Both the position numbers and the translations under genes were made by a program. The notes below the pieces were generated by a model. The model did no database searches and was not told where the DNA came from. It saw only the letters and a list, made by a program, of their open reading frames with translations. Of a stretch of DNA of 64,000 nt, positions 49,702 to 58,825 are shown piece by piece. The stretch's first letter is position 1. Each line of letters opens with the position of its first letter. Where the stretch lies: contig NZ_NNBP01000021.1 in the NCBI RefSeq assembly GCF_002803155.1, forward strand, positions 62,001 through 126,000. Direction: 5' to 3'. Source of the DNA: Streptomyces sp. CB02959. Lineage in GTDB: Bacteria; Actinomycetota; Actinomycetes; Streptomycetales; Streptomycetaceae.

Positions 49702-51124
49702 TGAGGTACGCCTCCAGACCGTGCCGGCCGCCCTCGCGGCCGAAGCCCGACTCCTTGTAGCCGCCGAACGGCGAGGTCGGGTCGAACTTGTTGAACGTGT
49801 TGGACCAGATGACCCCGGCCCGCAGCTTGCCCGCCATCCACAGCATCCGCGAACCCTTCTCGGTCCAGATGCCCGCCGACAGGCCGTACGGCGTGTTGTT
49901 GGCCTTGGCCACCGCCTCCTCCGGCGTGCGGAAGGTCAGCACGGACAGCACCGGGCCGAACACCTCCTCGCGGGCGATCCGGTGGGCCTGGGTGACGCCG
50001 GTGAACAGCGTCGGCGCGAACCAGTAGCCGGAGCCGGGAAGTTCGCAGGCCGGGGACCAGCGCTCGGCGCCCTCGGCCTCGCCCGCGTCGGCCAGCTCGG
50101 TGATCCGGGCCAGCTGCTCGGCGGAGTTGATCGCGCCGATGTCGGTGTTCTTGTCCAGCGGGTCGCCCACCCGGAGGGTGGCCATCCGCCGCTTGAGCGC
50201 GTCCAGCAGCTCGTCCTGGACCGACTCCTGGACCAGCAGCCGGGAGCCCGCGCAGCACACGTGGCCCTGGTTGAAGAAGATGCCGTTGACGATGCCCTCG
50301 ACGGCCTGGTCGATCGGCGCGTCGTCGAAGACGATGTTGGCCGCCTTGCCGCCCAGTTCGAGGGTGAGCTTCTTGTCCGTACCGGCGACCGTCCGGGCGA
50401 TCGCCTTGCCGACCTCGGTGGAGCCGGTGAAGGCGACCTTGTCGATGCCGGGGTGGGCCACCAGGGCGGAGCCGGTCGAGCCGTCGCCGGTGACGATGTT
50501 GACGACGCCCTTGGGCAGCCCGGCCTGGCGGCAGATGTCCGCGAAGAACAGGGCGGAGAGCGGGGTGGTCTCGGCGGGCTTGAGGACGACGGTGTTGCCG
50601 CAGGCCAGCGCCGGGGCGATCTTCCACGCCAGCATCAGGAGCGGGAAGTTCCACGGGATGACCTGGCCGGCCACGCCCAGGGGGCGCGGGTTCGGCCCGT
50701 AGCCGGCGTGGTCGAGCTTGTCGGCCCAGCCCGCGTAGTAGAAGAAGTGCGCGGCCACCAGCGGCAGATCGGCGTCCCGCGCCTCGCGGATCGGCTTGCC
50801 GTTGTCCAGCGTCTCCAGGACGGCCAGCTCGCGCGAGCGCTCCTGGATGATCCGGGCGATCCGGAAGAGGTACTTGGCGCGCTCGGCGCCGGGCAGCGCC
50901 GACCACTTCTCGAAGGCCGTGCGGGCCGCCCTGACGGCGCGGTCGACGTCGTCGGCGGTGCCCTGGGTGTACTCGGCCAGCACCTCCTCGGTGGCGGGCG
51001 AGACGGTCTTGCGCAGGCCGCCGCCGGTCCCCTCGGTGAACTCGCCGTCGATGAAGAGCCCGTAGGAGGACGCGAGATCCACGACGGAACGCGACTCGGG
51101 CGCCGGTGCGTAGTCAAAGGTCAT
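49694..51124 (-). CDS. Aldehyde dehydrogenase
   Basis: NAD(P)-dependent aldehyde dehydrogenase of 476 residues. GQVIPWNFPLLMLAWKIAPAL, VAFTGSTEVGK, LELGGKAANIVF (catalytic Glu) and FFNQGHVCCAGSRLLVQE (catalytic Cys) are all present. It starts 2 bases after the deoC stop. Since deoC releases acetaldehyde from deoxyribose-5-phosphate, oxidation of acetaldehyde to acetate is the likely role. Confidence 0.93.
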   Translation of the reverse strand: MTFDYAPAPESRSVVDLASSYGLFIDGEFTEGTGGGLRKTVSPATEEVLAEYTQGTADDVDRAVRAARTAFEKWSALPGAERAKYLFRIARIIQERSRELAVLETLDNGKPIREARDADLPLVAAHFFYYAGWADKLDHAGYGPNPRPLGVAGQVIPWNFPLLMLAWKIAPALACGNTVVLKPAETTPLSALFFADICRQAGLPKGVVNIVTGDGSTGSALVAHPGIDKVAFTGSTEVGKAIARTVAGTDKKLTLELGGKAANIVFDDAPIDQAVEGIVNGIFFNQGHVCCAGSRLLVQESVQDELLDALKRRMATLRVGDPLDKNTDIGAINSAEQLARITELADAGEAEGAERWSPACELPGSGYWFAPTLFTGVTQAHRIAREEVFGPVLSVLTFRTPEEAVAKANNTPYGLSAGIWTEKGSRMLWMAGKLRAGVIWSNTFNKFDPTSPFGGYKESGFGREGGRHGLEAYLNV

Positions 51125-51126
51125 GG

Positions 51127-52128
51127 TCAGTCCACCGTGACGTAGTCGGGGCCGGAGTAGCGGCCGGTGCTGAGCTTCTGACGCTGCATCAGCAGGTCGT
51201 TGAGGAGGCTGGACGCGCCGAACCGGAACCAGTCGGCGGTCAGCCACGCGTCGCCCAGCGTCTCGTTGACCATCACCAGGTACTTGATCGCGTCCTTGGT
51301 CGTCCGGATGCCGCCGGCCGGCTTGACGCCGACCTGGACGCCGGTCGCCGCGTGGAAGTCCCGGACGGCCTCCAGCATCAGCAGGGTGACCGGGGGAGTG
51401 GCGTTCACCGCCACCTTGCCCGTCGAGGTCTTGATGAAGTCCGCGCCGGCCAGCATCGCGAGCCAGGAGACCCGGCGGACGTTGTCGTACGTCTGGAGCT
51501 CGCCGGTCTCGAAGATGACCTTCAGGTGGGCGGCGCTGCCGTCGGGTCGCGCGCACGCCTCCTTCACGGCCTTGATCTCCTCGAAGACGTCGAGGTAGCG
51601 GCCGGAGAGGAAGGCGCCCCGGTCGATCACCATGTCGATCTCGTCGGCGCCGGCGGCCACCGCGTCCCGGGTGTCGGCCAGCTTGACCGGCAGCGCGGCC
51701 CGGCCCGCCGGGAAGGCGGTGGCGACGGACGCGACGTGGATGCCGGAGTCGCCGAGCGCCTCCTTGGCGGTGGCGACCATGTCCGGGTAGACGCAGATCG
51801 CGGCGACCTTGGGAGCGGTGCGGTCCGTGGGATCGGGGTGGACGCCCTTGGCGCACAGTGCCCGGACCTTGCCGGGGGTGTCCGCGCCTTCGAGTGTCGT
51901 CAGGTCGATCATCGAGATGGCCAGGTCGATGGCGTACGCCTTCGCCGTGGTCTTGATCGAGCGGGTGCCGAGCGTGGCGGCGCGGGCCTGGAGCCCTACC
52001 GCGTCGACGCCGGGGAGTCCGTGCAGGAAGCGGCGCAGCGCTCCGTCCGAGGCGGTCACGTCCGCCATCGACGCCAGGCGCCCCGCGGCTTCGTTGCCGT
52101 ATGCGGGAACAGTGGTGGGCATGGTCAC
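51127..52128 (-). CDS. deoC: Deoxyribose-phosphate aldolase
   Basis: Splits 2-deoxyribose-5-phosphate into glyceraldehyde-3-phosphate and acetaldehyde. A DeoC/FbaB TIM barrel of about 333 residues: KALCAKGVHPDPT region, AAICVYPDMV, and the Schiff-base segment FIKTSTGK, then GVKPAGGIRT. It is longer than E. coli DeoC, as usual in actinobacteria. GTG 52128 has TATGCT 6 bases upstream and no ribosome site; ATG 52122 is an alternative. The CTACGCGCGTAG operator lies at 52142. Confidence 0.94.
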   Translation of the reverse strand: MTMPTTVPAYGNEAAGRLASMADVTASDGALRRFLHGLPGVDAVGLQARAATLGTRSIKTTAKAYAIDLAISMIDLTTLEGADTPGKVRALCAKGVHPDPTDRTAPKVAAICVYPDMVATAKEALGDSGIHVASVATAFPAGRAALPVKLADTRDAVAAGADEIDMVIDRGAFLSGRYLDVFEEIKAVKEACARPDGSAAHLKVIFETGELQTYDNVRRVSWLAMLAGADFIKTSTGKVAVNATPPVTLLMLEAVRDFHAATGVQVGVKPAGGIRTTKDAIKYLVMVNETLGDAWLTADWFRFGASSLLNDLLMQRQKLSTGRYSGPDYVTVD

Positions 52129-52141
52129 GAGGGGAGCATAT

Positions 52142-52153
52142 CTACGCGCGTAG
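52142..52153. promoter_or_regulatory. Nucleoside-regulon operator, site 4 (deoC promoter)
   Basis: A perfect CTACGCGCGTAG immediately upstream of the likely deoC -10 box (52135-52140, read TATGCT on the minus strand). It sits in the -35/-10 spacer. Confidence 0.8.
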
Positions 52154-52340
52154 CTTCCTGTCACCCCCCGGATCCCGCCGCTCTTGCCTCCGAGGGGGGC
52201 GGTGCGCGGAAGGGGAGGACGCCGACCGCGGCGGCCGTGGCGACACCGCGGCGGGCCCCGCCGCCCTGAAGGATGGCAGGTCCCGGCCCGGGATCACGCA
52301 TCGGGCCGGTGGGGGAGTCCGCCGCGGTGTCGCCTCGGCG

Positions 52341-53795
52341 CTACGCGACCTTGGGGCCGCAGCGCATGCCGATGTAGACGCAGGCCGTGCCGTCCACCAG
52401 CGTGGAGAAGACCACCGGCATGTAGTCCTCGCTGAACGCCGCGCCCACCCCGGTACCCGCGAAGACCGTCTCCGTCACCGGGACAAGGTCTATTTCCAGC
52501 GGCTCGGAGAAGTCCTTCATGCCGTCGACGAACTCGTACACCGCGTGGCCCGCGCCGTCCCGCTCGGTCACGGTGATGACCACGCCCTCGCGCCGGTACG
52601 TGCCGACGAACGGCGCGAAGTCGACCACGGGCGGCTGGGCCGGCGGGGCGAACGGCTCCGGCATCGTCACCCCGGCCAACTCGGCGAGGAGCTCCCGGTA
52701 GAGCGCCGCGTACAGCTCGCGCGCCCCGCCGCCGTTGGTGAGCAGCGCGACCGCGACGCCCGCCGACGGCACCACGCGCAGATAGCCGTACTGCCCGATC
52801 GAGGCGCCGTCGTGCCCGTATCCCTGGACGCCGTTCCAGTCGTACAGGGTCCAGCCGAGGCCCCAACCGTCCGCGCTGACGGTCCACTTGTCGGGGGAGT
52901 CGACCACGCGCCGCTGCATCAGTGCGACCGCCTCCTCGGAGAGCACGCGCGTGCCGTCCTGCGCCACACCGCCGTCCAGGTGCATCTGCGCGAGCCGCGC
53001 GACGTCCCCGGCCGTGGCGAGGACCCTGCCGTAGGGGCCCGCCGAGCGCGGCATCAGGTCCCAGGACGGTGCCGGGTCCGGGTCCTGGCCCGCCTCGCCC
53101 AGGTGCCCCATCGCCGCGCGGAACCGCAGCGCCTCCTCGGGCAGCGTCATCGTGTGCGTGAGGCCGAGCGGGGTGAGGAGCAGGTCCTTGAGGGCCTCGT
53201 CCCAGACCTTGCCGGTGATCACCTCGATGATCCGGCCGAGCACGTTGTACCCGATGCCGCTGTAGGAGATCGCGGTGCCGGGCGGGCAGTCGAGCGCCAC
53301 GTCCCTGGCGGCCTCGACGTACTTGGCGAGGCAGTCGTCGCCGCGCCCGCTGTCGTAGGTGAAGTCGCAGGTGAGGCCGCTTGTGTGGCTGAGCAGTTGG
53401 CGCGTGGTGATGGCCCTGGCCGCCTCGGGGTCGGCGAGCGAGAACTCCGGCAGCACGTCCACGACGGGCGCGTCCAGGTCCAGTCGGCCCGCATCGGCCA
53501 GCCGCATGATCAGGGTGGCGGTGTAGACCTTGGCGATCGAGCCCATCTGGAAGACCGAGTCGGTCGTCGCCGTGACGCCCGTGCCGCGGTGGAGCACGCC
53601 GCCGGCCAGCTCGTGGACGGTCCCGTCCACGAGGATCGCGAGGGAGGCGGCCGGAACGTGGTGCTCGGCGCGCAGCGCGTCGAGGCGGTTCTGCCAGTGG
53701 GCGAGGTCCAGCTTCCTGCCCGCCGAGTCCCGGGTCCCCCAGTCGCCCTCGGCTTTCCAGCTGCCCTGCGCGTCCCAGCTCACGTTCTTCGGCAT
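52341..53795 (-). CDS. Serine hydrolase of the beta-lactamase/class C family
   Basis: The 484-residue protein has the SxxK nucleophile motif in MGSIAKVYTATLIM, the Tyr motif YSGIGYN and a late HDGASIGQYGYL in place of KTG. A C-terminal lipocalin-like region follows (about 380-480). No signal peptide is evident, so it may act in the cytoplasm as an esterase or peptidase. ATG 53795 has AAGGGGAG upstream. It is divergent from a TetR gene that probably represses it. Confidence 0.85.
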   Translation of the reverse strand: MPKNVSWDAQGSWKAEGDWGTRDSAGRKLDLAHWQNRLDALRAEHHVPAASLAILVDGTVHELAGGVLHRGTGVTATTDSVFQMGSIAKVYTATLIMRLADAGRLDLDAPVVDVLPEFSLADPEAARAITTRQLLSHTSGLTCDFTYDSGRGDDCLAKYVEAARDVALDCPPGTAISYSGIGYNVLGRIIEVITGKVWDEALKDLLLTPLGLTHTMTLPEEALRFRAAMGHLGEAGQDPDPAPSWDLMPRSAGPYGRVLATAGDVARLAQMHLDGGVAQDGTRVLSEEAVALMQRRVVDSPDKWTVSADGWGLGWTLYDWNGVQGYGHDGASIGQYGYLRVVPSAGVAVALLTNGGGARELYAALYRELLAELAGVTMPEPFAPPAQPPVVDFAPFVGTYRREGVVITVTERDGAGHAVYEFVDGMKDFSEPLEIDLVPVTETVFAGTGVGAAFSEDYMPVVFSTLVDGTACVYIGMRCGPKVA

Positions 53796-53808
53796 GTCGA
53801 CTCCCCTT

Positions 53809-53877
53809 CGATGCGTACATCGTTCTCTCGATGCGAACACTGTACGCCTGACGTAACGCTGTACGCAAGGTGCGTAC
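53809..53877. promoter_or_regulatory. TetR operators between serine hydrolase and TetR genes
   Basis: GTACGCA-AGG-TGCGTAC (53861-53877) is a perfect dyad with 7-bp arms. CGATG-CGTA-CATCG (53809-53822) is a second dyad, and TGTACGC recurs between them. They lie between the divergent genes. Confidence 0.6.
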
Positions 53878-53942
53878 GGCGTGCGCTAACGTGAGGGGCG
53901 ACGGACGTGGGACGACGCGGGACGAACAGGGACGAGGGCCGC

Positions 53943-54668
53943 ATGCCGAACGACGAGAAGCCGACCACCTCGGTGTGGACCCGGCCGCGCCCCCGGCAGC
54001 GGGAACACCTGACCCGCGAGCAGATCGTCGCCGAGGCGATCCGCCTGCTGGACGCGGAGGGCGTCGAGGAGCTCAGCATGCGGAAGCTCGGCACCCGCCT
54101 GGGCACGGCCGCCACCTCCCTGTACCGGCACGTGGCCAACAAGGACGAGCTGATCGAGCTGGTCGTGGACGACGTCTACGGCGAACCGGACGTACCGGCC
54201 GTCGGCGACCGGACCGGGTGGCGGGCGGCCGTCGGCCACACCGCCACCGAGCTGCGGGCGATGACCCTGCGCCACCCGTGGATCGCCCCCGAACTGGGCC
54301 AGGTCGGCCTCGTCCACATCGGCCCGAACGCCATGCGGATGTCGTCGGCGCTGCTCGCGCAGTTCGAGGCGGCGGGCTTCCCCGCGGACGAGACGGACCA
54401 GGCCATGGCCACACTCATGGCGTACGTCATCGGGATCGCGACCGCGGAGGCCGCGTACCTCTCGCTGATCGCCCGCAGCGGCCGGACCGAGCAGGAGTGG
54501 GTGGCGGGCCTGCGACCGGCCTTCGACGAGGCCACGCGGGAGCACCCCCGGCTGCGCGCGGGAAGCTCCGCCCGGCAGGACGTGCATCCGCGGCGGATCC
54601 GCGACGACAACTTCGCGTACGGGCTCGACCGGGTCCTCGACGGCCTGGCGGCCCGACTCGCGCCCTAG
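53943..54668 (+). CDS. TetR-family transcriptional regulator
   Basis: A 241-residue regulator. The helix-turn-helix spans about 22-70 (ELSMRKLGTRLGTAATSLYRHVANKDEL), followed by a TetR_C ligand domain. ATG 53943 has GAGGG upstream. It probably represses the divergent serine hydrolase and itself through the dyads at 53809-53877. The ligand is unknown. Confidence 0.86.
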   Translation: MPNDEKPTTSVWTRPRPRQREHLTREQIVAEAIRLLDAEGVEELSMRKLGTRLGTAATSLYRHVANKDELIELVVDDVYGEPDVPAVGDRTGWRAAVGHTATELRAMTLRHPWIAPELGQVGLVHIGPNAMRMSSALLAQFEAAGFPADETDQAMATLMAYVIGIATAEAAYLSLIARSGRTEQEWVAGLRPAFDEATREHPRLRAGSSARQDVHPRRIRDDNFAYGLDRVLDGLAARLAP

Positions 54669-54781
54669 GGCGGGACCCGGCGCCCGCCCCGCGGACCGGG
54701 GCCGGACCGGCCGGACATCGATGCCGTAACGCAATATCCACTCCGTGTCCGGCATCCGGACGGTCGGGCAGAATCGGCGGC

Positions 54782-55411
54782 ATGACGCGCCCGGAAACGT
54801 CCACCTCGCCCCCTCCGCAGTACGCGGAACGCAGCTACCGCTCGCCGGCGGCCCTGGTCGGCGGCGCGCTGCTCATCCTGCTCGGCCTGTGGCTCGGCGC
54901 CGATGCCGTGCTGCGCGGCACCGCCCACACCAAGCTCACCGCGCTCTTCGCGCTGCTGCTCGGGGTGCCGCTGGTCGCCGCCTTCTCGCTGCGGCCGCTG
55001 GTCCGGGCGAACGAGGACCGGCTGGTGGTGCGCAACCCGTTCCGCACCATCACGCTGCCCTGGGCCGCCGTCGAGGAACTGCGCGCGACCTTCTCCGCCG
55101 AGGTGTTCGCCGGCGGCGGTACCAAGTACCAGCTCTGGGCCATCCCGGTCTCCCTCCGCCAGCGGAAGAAGGTGGCCCGGCAGGCCGCCCGCGGGCCGCG
55201 CGCCGACCGGCCCCGCTTCGGCCTCAACGCGGACGCCGGACCGGTCCCCAGGGCGATGGCCGACCAGACCCTCGCCGAACTGCGCGAGATCAAGGAGCGG
55301 GCGGCCCACCGGGAGACCGCCCAGGGCGAGCCGCGGGTCCGCTGGTCCTACGAGATCCTCGCACCGAGCCTGGTGGGGGCGGTGGGGCTGGCGGTGATGC
55401 TGGCGCTGTAG
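54782..55411 (+). CDS. Membrane protein with PH-like domain
   Basis: The 209-residue protein has two N-terminal spans (about 22-40 and 48-68), then a bacterial PH-like domain (RANEDRLVVRNPFRTITLPWAAVEEL). A basic/helical stretch and one C-terminal span (about 190-207) follow. The domain type is widespread in actinobacterial membrane proteins without a defined role. It follows the TetR gene by 113 bases. Confidence 0.75.
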   Translation: MTRPETSTSPPPQYAERSYRSPAALVGGALLILLGLWLGADAVLRGTAHTKLTALFALLLGVPLVAAFSLRPLVRANEDRLVVRNPFRTITLPWAAVEELRATFSAEVFAGGGTKYQLWAIPVSLRQRKKVARQAARGPRADRPRFGLNADAGPVPRAMADQTLAELREIKERAAHRETAQGEPRVRWSYEILAPSLVGAVGLAVMLAL

Positions 55412-55474
55412 GGCGCGCCGCCGCCCTTCCGGCGCCGGCACCCAGGCGGGCCGTCGGAACGGCGAACGGCGAAC

Positions 55475-55504
55475 GGGGGCCGGGCTCGCACGAGCCCGGC
55501 CCCC
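55475..55504. terminator. Bidirectional terminator
   Basis: GGGGGCCGGGCTCG (55475-55488) and CGAGCCCGGCCCCC (55491-55504) form a near-continuous 13-14 bp stem between convergent genes. Confidence 0.8.
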
Positions 55505-55526
55505 GCCGCCATGTCCTGGTGCCGCG

Positions 55527-57212
55527 TCAGATCCCGGCCGCCACCGACAGGTCCTTCTTGATCGCCGCGAGGGTCGCCGCCGCCTTGGCCCGCGCGCCCG
55601 GCAGCCCGTCCCGGTCGGCCACCGGCACCACGACCTCCAGGTAGCACTTGAGCTTGGGCTCGGTGCCGCTGGGCCGGACCACGACCCGGGCCGCCTCGAT
55701 GCCGTCCTCCGGCGCGCCCGCGAGGTAGTAGCGCAGCCCGTCGGTCGGCGGGAGGGCGGCGCTGCCCGCGTTCAGATCGTCCGCCCGGGTGACCGTCAGG
55801 CCCGCGAGGGCCGTCGGCGGCTGGGCGCGCAGCCTGCGCATCGCGTCGGCGATCAGCGACAGGTCCTCGACCCGCACCGAGAGCTGGTCGGTGGCGTGCA
55901 GTCCGAACTCCACGGCCAGGTCGTCGAGGAGGTCCGCCAGGCCGCGGCCTTCCTGCTTCAGCTCGGCGGCCAGCTCGGTGATCAGCAGTGCGGCGGTGAT
56001 GCCGTCCTTGTCGCGGACGCCCTCGGGGTCGACGCAGTAGCCCAGCGCCTCCTCGTAGGCGTAGCGCAGGCCGTCGACGCGGGCCAGCCACTTGAAGCCG
56101 GTCAGCGTCTCCTCGTAGGGCAGCTTGGCGCCGGCCGCGATGCGGGACATCAGCTGGGAGGAGACGATCGTCGTCGCGAACGTCCCGGCGGCGCCCTTGC
56201 GCACCAGGTGCGCGGCGAGCAGCGCGCCGACCTCGTCGCCGCGCAGCATCCGCCAGCCCTCGGGCGTGCCGGGGGCCGGGACGGCGACGGCGCAGCGGTC
56301 CGCGTCCGGGTCGTTGGCGACGACGAGGTCGACGCTGCCGGGGGTCTGGGCCCGGGCGGTGGCGAACGCGAGGTCCATCGCGCCCGGCTCCTCCGGGTTG
56401 GGGAAGGCGACCGTCGGGAAGTCCGGGTCCGGCTCGGCCTGTTCGGGCACCACCGTCGGGGCCGGGAAGCCGGCCCGCTCGAAGGCGGCGACGAGGGTGT
56501 CCCGGCCGACGCCGTGCATCGGCGTGTAGACCACGCCCACGTCCCGGGCGGACCCGGGGGTCAGCACCGCGTCGGTGCGCTCCAGGTAGGCGGCGAGGAC
56601 GGTGTCGTCCAGGGTTTCCCAGCCGGCCTCGGGGCGGGGCACGTCGGCCAGCGACCGGACCGCGGCGATCCGGTCGGCGATCTCGCCGTCCGCGGGCGGC
56701 ACGATCTGCGAGCCGTCGCCCAGGTAGACCTTGTAGCCGTTGTCCCGCGGCGGGTTGTGGCTGGCGGTCACCTCGACGCCGGCCACCGCGCCCAGGTGCC
56801 GGATGGCGAAGGCGAGGACGGGGGTCGGCAGGGGCCGGGGCAGGAGCGCGGCGCGCAGCCCCGCACCGACCATGACCGCCGCGGTGTCCCGCGCGAAGTC
56901 GGCGCTCTTGTAGCGGGCGTCGTAGCCGACGACCACCAGGCCTCCCCCACCCTGCCCGCTGTCCTTGAGGTACGCGGCGAGCCCGGCCGCGGCCCGGATG
57001 ACCACCGAGCGGTTCATCCGCATCGGGCCGGCGCCCAGCTCGCCGCGCAGTCCGGCGGTGCCGAACTGGAGGGTGCCGGCGAACCGCACCGCCAGCTCGT
57101 CGTGCCGGCCCGTCTCGATGAGCCCGGCCAGCTCGTCCCGGGTGTCCGGGTCGGGGTCCTCGGCCAGCCACGCCTGTGCCCGGCTGATCAGCTCCGCGGG
57201 AACGGTAGCCAC
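55527..57212 (-). CDS. Phospho-sugar mutase (phosphomannomutase/phosphopentomutase-type)
   Basis: The 561-residue alpha-D-phosphohexomutase has the phosphoserine loop VEVTASHNPPRDNGYK, metal loop VVANDPDADRCAV, sugar loop GYCVDPEGVRDKDG and phosphate loop VVRPSGTEPKLKCYLEV. GTG 57212 has AGGAG 6 bases upstream. Its place directly after purine nucleoside phosphorylase suggests that it converts (deoxy)ribose-1-phosphate to the 5-phosphate, feeding deoC, but hexose activity cannot be excluded. Confidence 0.88.
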   Translation of the reverse strand: MATVPAELISRAQAWLAEDPDPDTRDELAGLIETGRHDELAVRFAGTLQFGTAGLRGELGAGPMRMNRSVVIRAAAGLAAYLKDSGQGGGGLVVVGYDARYKSADFARDTAAVMVGAGLRAALLPRPLPTPVLAFAIRHLGAVAGVEVTASHNPPRDNGYKVYLGDGSQIVPPADGEIADRIAAVRSLADVPRPEAGWETLDDTVLAAYLERTDAVLTPGSARDVGVVYTPMHGVGRDTLVAAFERAGFPAPTVVPEQAEPDPDFPTVAFPNPEEPGAMDLAFATARAQTPGSVDLVVANDPDADRCAVAVPAPGTPEGWRMLRGDEVGALLAAHLVRKGAAGTFATTIVSSQLMSRIAAGAKLPYEETLTGFKWLARVDGLRYAYEEALGYCVDPEGVRDKDGITAALLITELAAELKQEGRGLADLLDDLAVEFGLHATDQLSVRVEDLSLIADAMRRLRAQPPTALAGLTVTRADDLNAGSAALPPTDGLRYYLAGAPEDGIEAARVVVRPSGTEPKLKCYLEVVVPVADRDGLPGARAKAAATLAAIKKDLSVAAGI

Positions 57213-57253
57213 GTGATGCTCCTGCCTGTGGATGCGATGTGGGGGATGCGCAA

Positions 57254-57287
57254 CGGGCCGGGCCGTCCGGTACGGCGGCCCGGCCCG
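57254..57287 (-). terminator. Terminator after punA
   Basis: CGGGCCGGGCCG (57254-57265) pairs perfectly with CGGCCCGGCCCG (57276-57287), between punA and the downstream mutase gene on the same strand. Some read-through is likely. Confidence 0.7.
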
Positions 57288-57304
57288 CCCGGGGCCGTTT
57301 CCGG

Positions 57305-58120
57305 CTAGATCTTGCTGAGGACCTGGCCGAGGAGCGCGCCCATCCGGGTCGCCGAGTCGCGGCCCGCCTGGAGCACCTCCTCGTGGTTCAGCGGCTCGCC
57401 CGTCATGCCGGCGGCGAGGTTGGTCACCAGCGAGAGGCCGAGCACCTCGGCGCCGGCCTCGCGGGCGGCGATCGCCTCCAGGACGGTGGACATGCCGACC
57501 AGGTCGGCGCCCATGGTCCGGAGCATCCGGATCTCGGCCGGGGTCTCGTAGTGCGGGCCGGGGAGCTGGGCGTAGACGCCCTCCTCGAGGCTCGCGTCGA
57601 CCTCCTTGCACAGCGCGCGCAGCCGCGGCGAGTACAGGTCGGTCAGGTCGACGAAGTTGGCGCCGACGATCGGGGAGGTGGCGGTGAGGTTGAGGTGGTC
57701 GCCGATGAGGACCGGCTGGCCGGGGCGCATGCCGTCGCGCAGGCCGCCGCAGCCGTTGGTGAGCACCACGGTCTTGCAGCCGGCGGCGACGGCGGTGCGG
57801 ACGCCGTGCGCGACCGCGGCGACGCCGCGGCCCTCGTAGTAGTGGGTGCGGCCGAGGAAGACCAGGGCGCGCTTCTCGCCGATCCGGTACGAGCGGACCG
57901 TGCCGCCGTGGCCGGCGACGGCCGGCGCCGGGAAGCCGGGCAGCTCGGTGACCGGGAACTCGTGCTCGGGGGCGCCCAGGGCCTCGGCGGCCGGAGCCCA
58001 GCCGGAGCCCATGACCAGGGCGACGTCGTGGTTCTCGGCGCCGGTGAGCTCGCGCAGGCGGGCGGCCGCGGCGTCCGCAGCGCCCTTCGGGTCGATGTCC
58101 GGGGTAACAGATGCGTTCAC
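57305..58120 (-). CDS. punA: Purine nucleoside phosphorylase
   Basis: Phosphorolysis of inosine, guanosine and deoxy forms to base and (deoxy)ribose-1-phosphate. The 271-residue trimeric-type PNP has VALVMGSGWAPAAEAL, GRTHYYEGRGV, TNGCGGLRDGM and the base-binding YAQLPGPHYETPAEI. GTG 58120 has TACCCT 7 bases upstream and no ribosome site, so the mRNA is probably leaderless. The CTACGCGCGTAG operator lies at 58146, over the -35 area. Confidence 0.94.
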   Translation of the reverse strand: MNASVTPDIDPKGAADAAAARLRELTGAENHDVALVMGSGWAPAAEALGAPEHEFPVTELPGFPAPAVAGHGGTVRSYRIGEKRALVFLGRTHYYEGRGVAAVAHGVRTAVAAGCKTVVLTNGCGGLRDGMRPGQPVLIGDHLNLTATSPIVGANFVDLTDLYSPRLRALCKEVDASLEEGVYAQLPGPHYETPAEIRMLRTMGADLVGMSTVLEAIAAREAGAEVLGLSLVTNLAAGMTGEPLNHEEVLQAGRDSATRMGALLGQVLSKI

Positions 58121-58145
58121 GCGGACGAGGGTAGCCGGTAATGCC

Positions 58146-58157
58146 CTACGCGCGTAG
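58146..58157. promoter_or_regulatory. Nucleoside-regulon operator, site 5 (punA promoter)
   Basis: A perfect CTACGCGCGTAG, 12 bases upstream of the likely punA -10 box (58128-58133), covering the expected -35 position. Confidence 0.8.
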
Positions 58158-58247
58158 ATGTCACTGCCCACGGGCCTGCGGGTGCCGATTTGTGGCTTCC
58201 GCCAAAGGGTGCCCGGGTGCGGCGGCGGGCCGGGCGGGGCGCTCCGG

Positions 58248-58685
58248 TCAGCAGGGGCGCTTGCGGATCTCCATCACGTAGTCGTGCGGGGCGCCGGCGG
58301 ACTCGGCCGCGTCGGCGATCTCGCCCAGGTAGCGGGCCGAGGGGAGGCCGCCCTCGTAGCCGTTGAGGACGTAGATCCAGGCGGTCTCGTCGCCGTCGAG
58401 GGTGTGCACCCGGACCCGCATCCGCCGGTAGATGTCGAGGCCGACGCCCTCCCAGCGGTCCATGGACTCCTCGTCCATGGGGGCGATGTCGTAGAGCGCG
58501 ACGAAGAGCTGGGAGCCGGGGTCCTCGACGACCGTCGCCAGGGCGCCCTCCCACCCCATCTGCTCGCCGCCGAACGTGAGCCGCCAGCCGTTCAGCCAGC
58601 CGGTGCCGCGCAGCGGTGAGTGCGGTGCGCGGCGGGACATCAGCCGCGCGTCGAGGTTGCCGGCGTACGCGGCGTAGAGCGACAT
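58248..58685 (-). CDS. Gamma-glutamylcyclotransferase-like protein
   Basis: The 145-residue protein has the GGCT-type fold. AYAGNLDARLMSRRAP corresponds to the YGS-N substrate loop. LYDIAPMDEESMDRWEGVG contains a candidate catalytic Glu, and WIYVLNGYEGGLPSARYL is conserved near the end. The exact substrate is not known. ATG 58685 is divergent from the LpdA-type gene. Confidence 0.8.
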   Translation of the reverse strand: MSLYAAYAGNLDARLMSRRAPHSPLRGTGWLNGWRLTFGGEQMGWEGALATVVEDPGSQLFVALYDIAPMDEESMDRWEGVGLDIYRRMRVRVHTLDGDETAWIYVLNGYEGGLPSARYLGEIADAAESAGAPHDYVMEIRKRPC

Positions 58686-58825
58686 GCTTCCGAGGGTACG
58701 GGAGGTTCCCCGTTGGGCTCGTGGTACCGGAGATTCGTACAACCGGCTGGCAAGAGCACACGCCCGGCGCCCGCCCGGTGGTCTCCGCGCCCCCGGGGGA
58801 GAGCCACGGTCGGGCGTGCGGGAGA

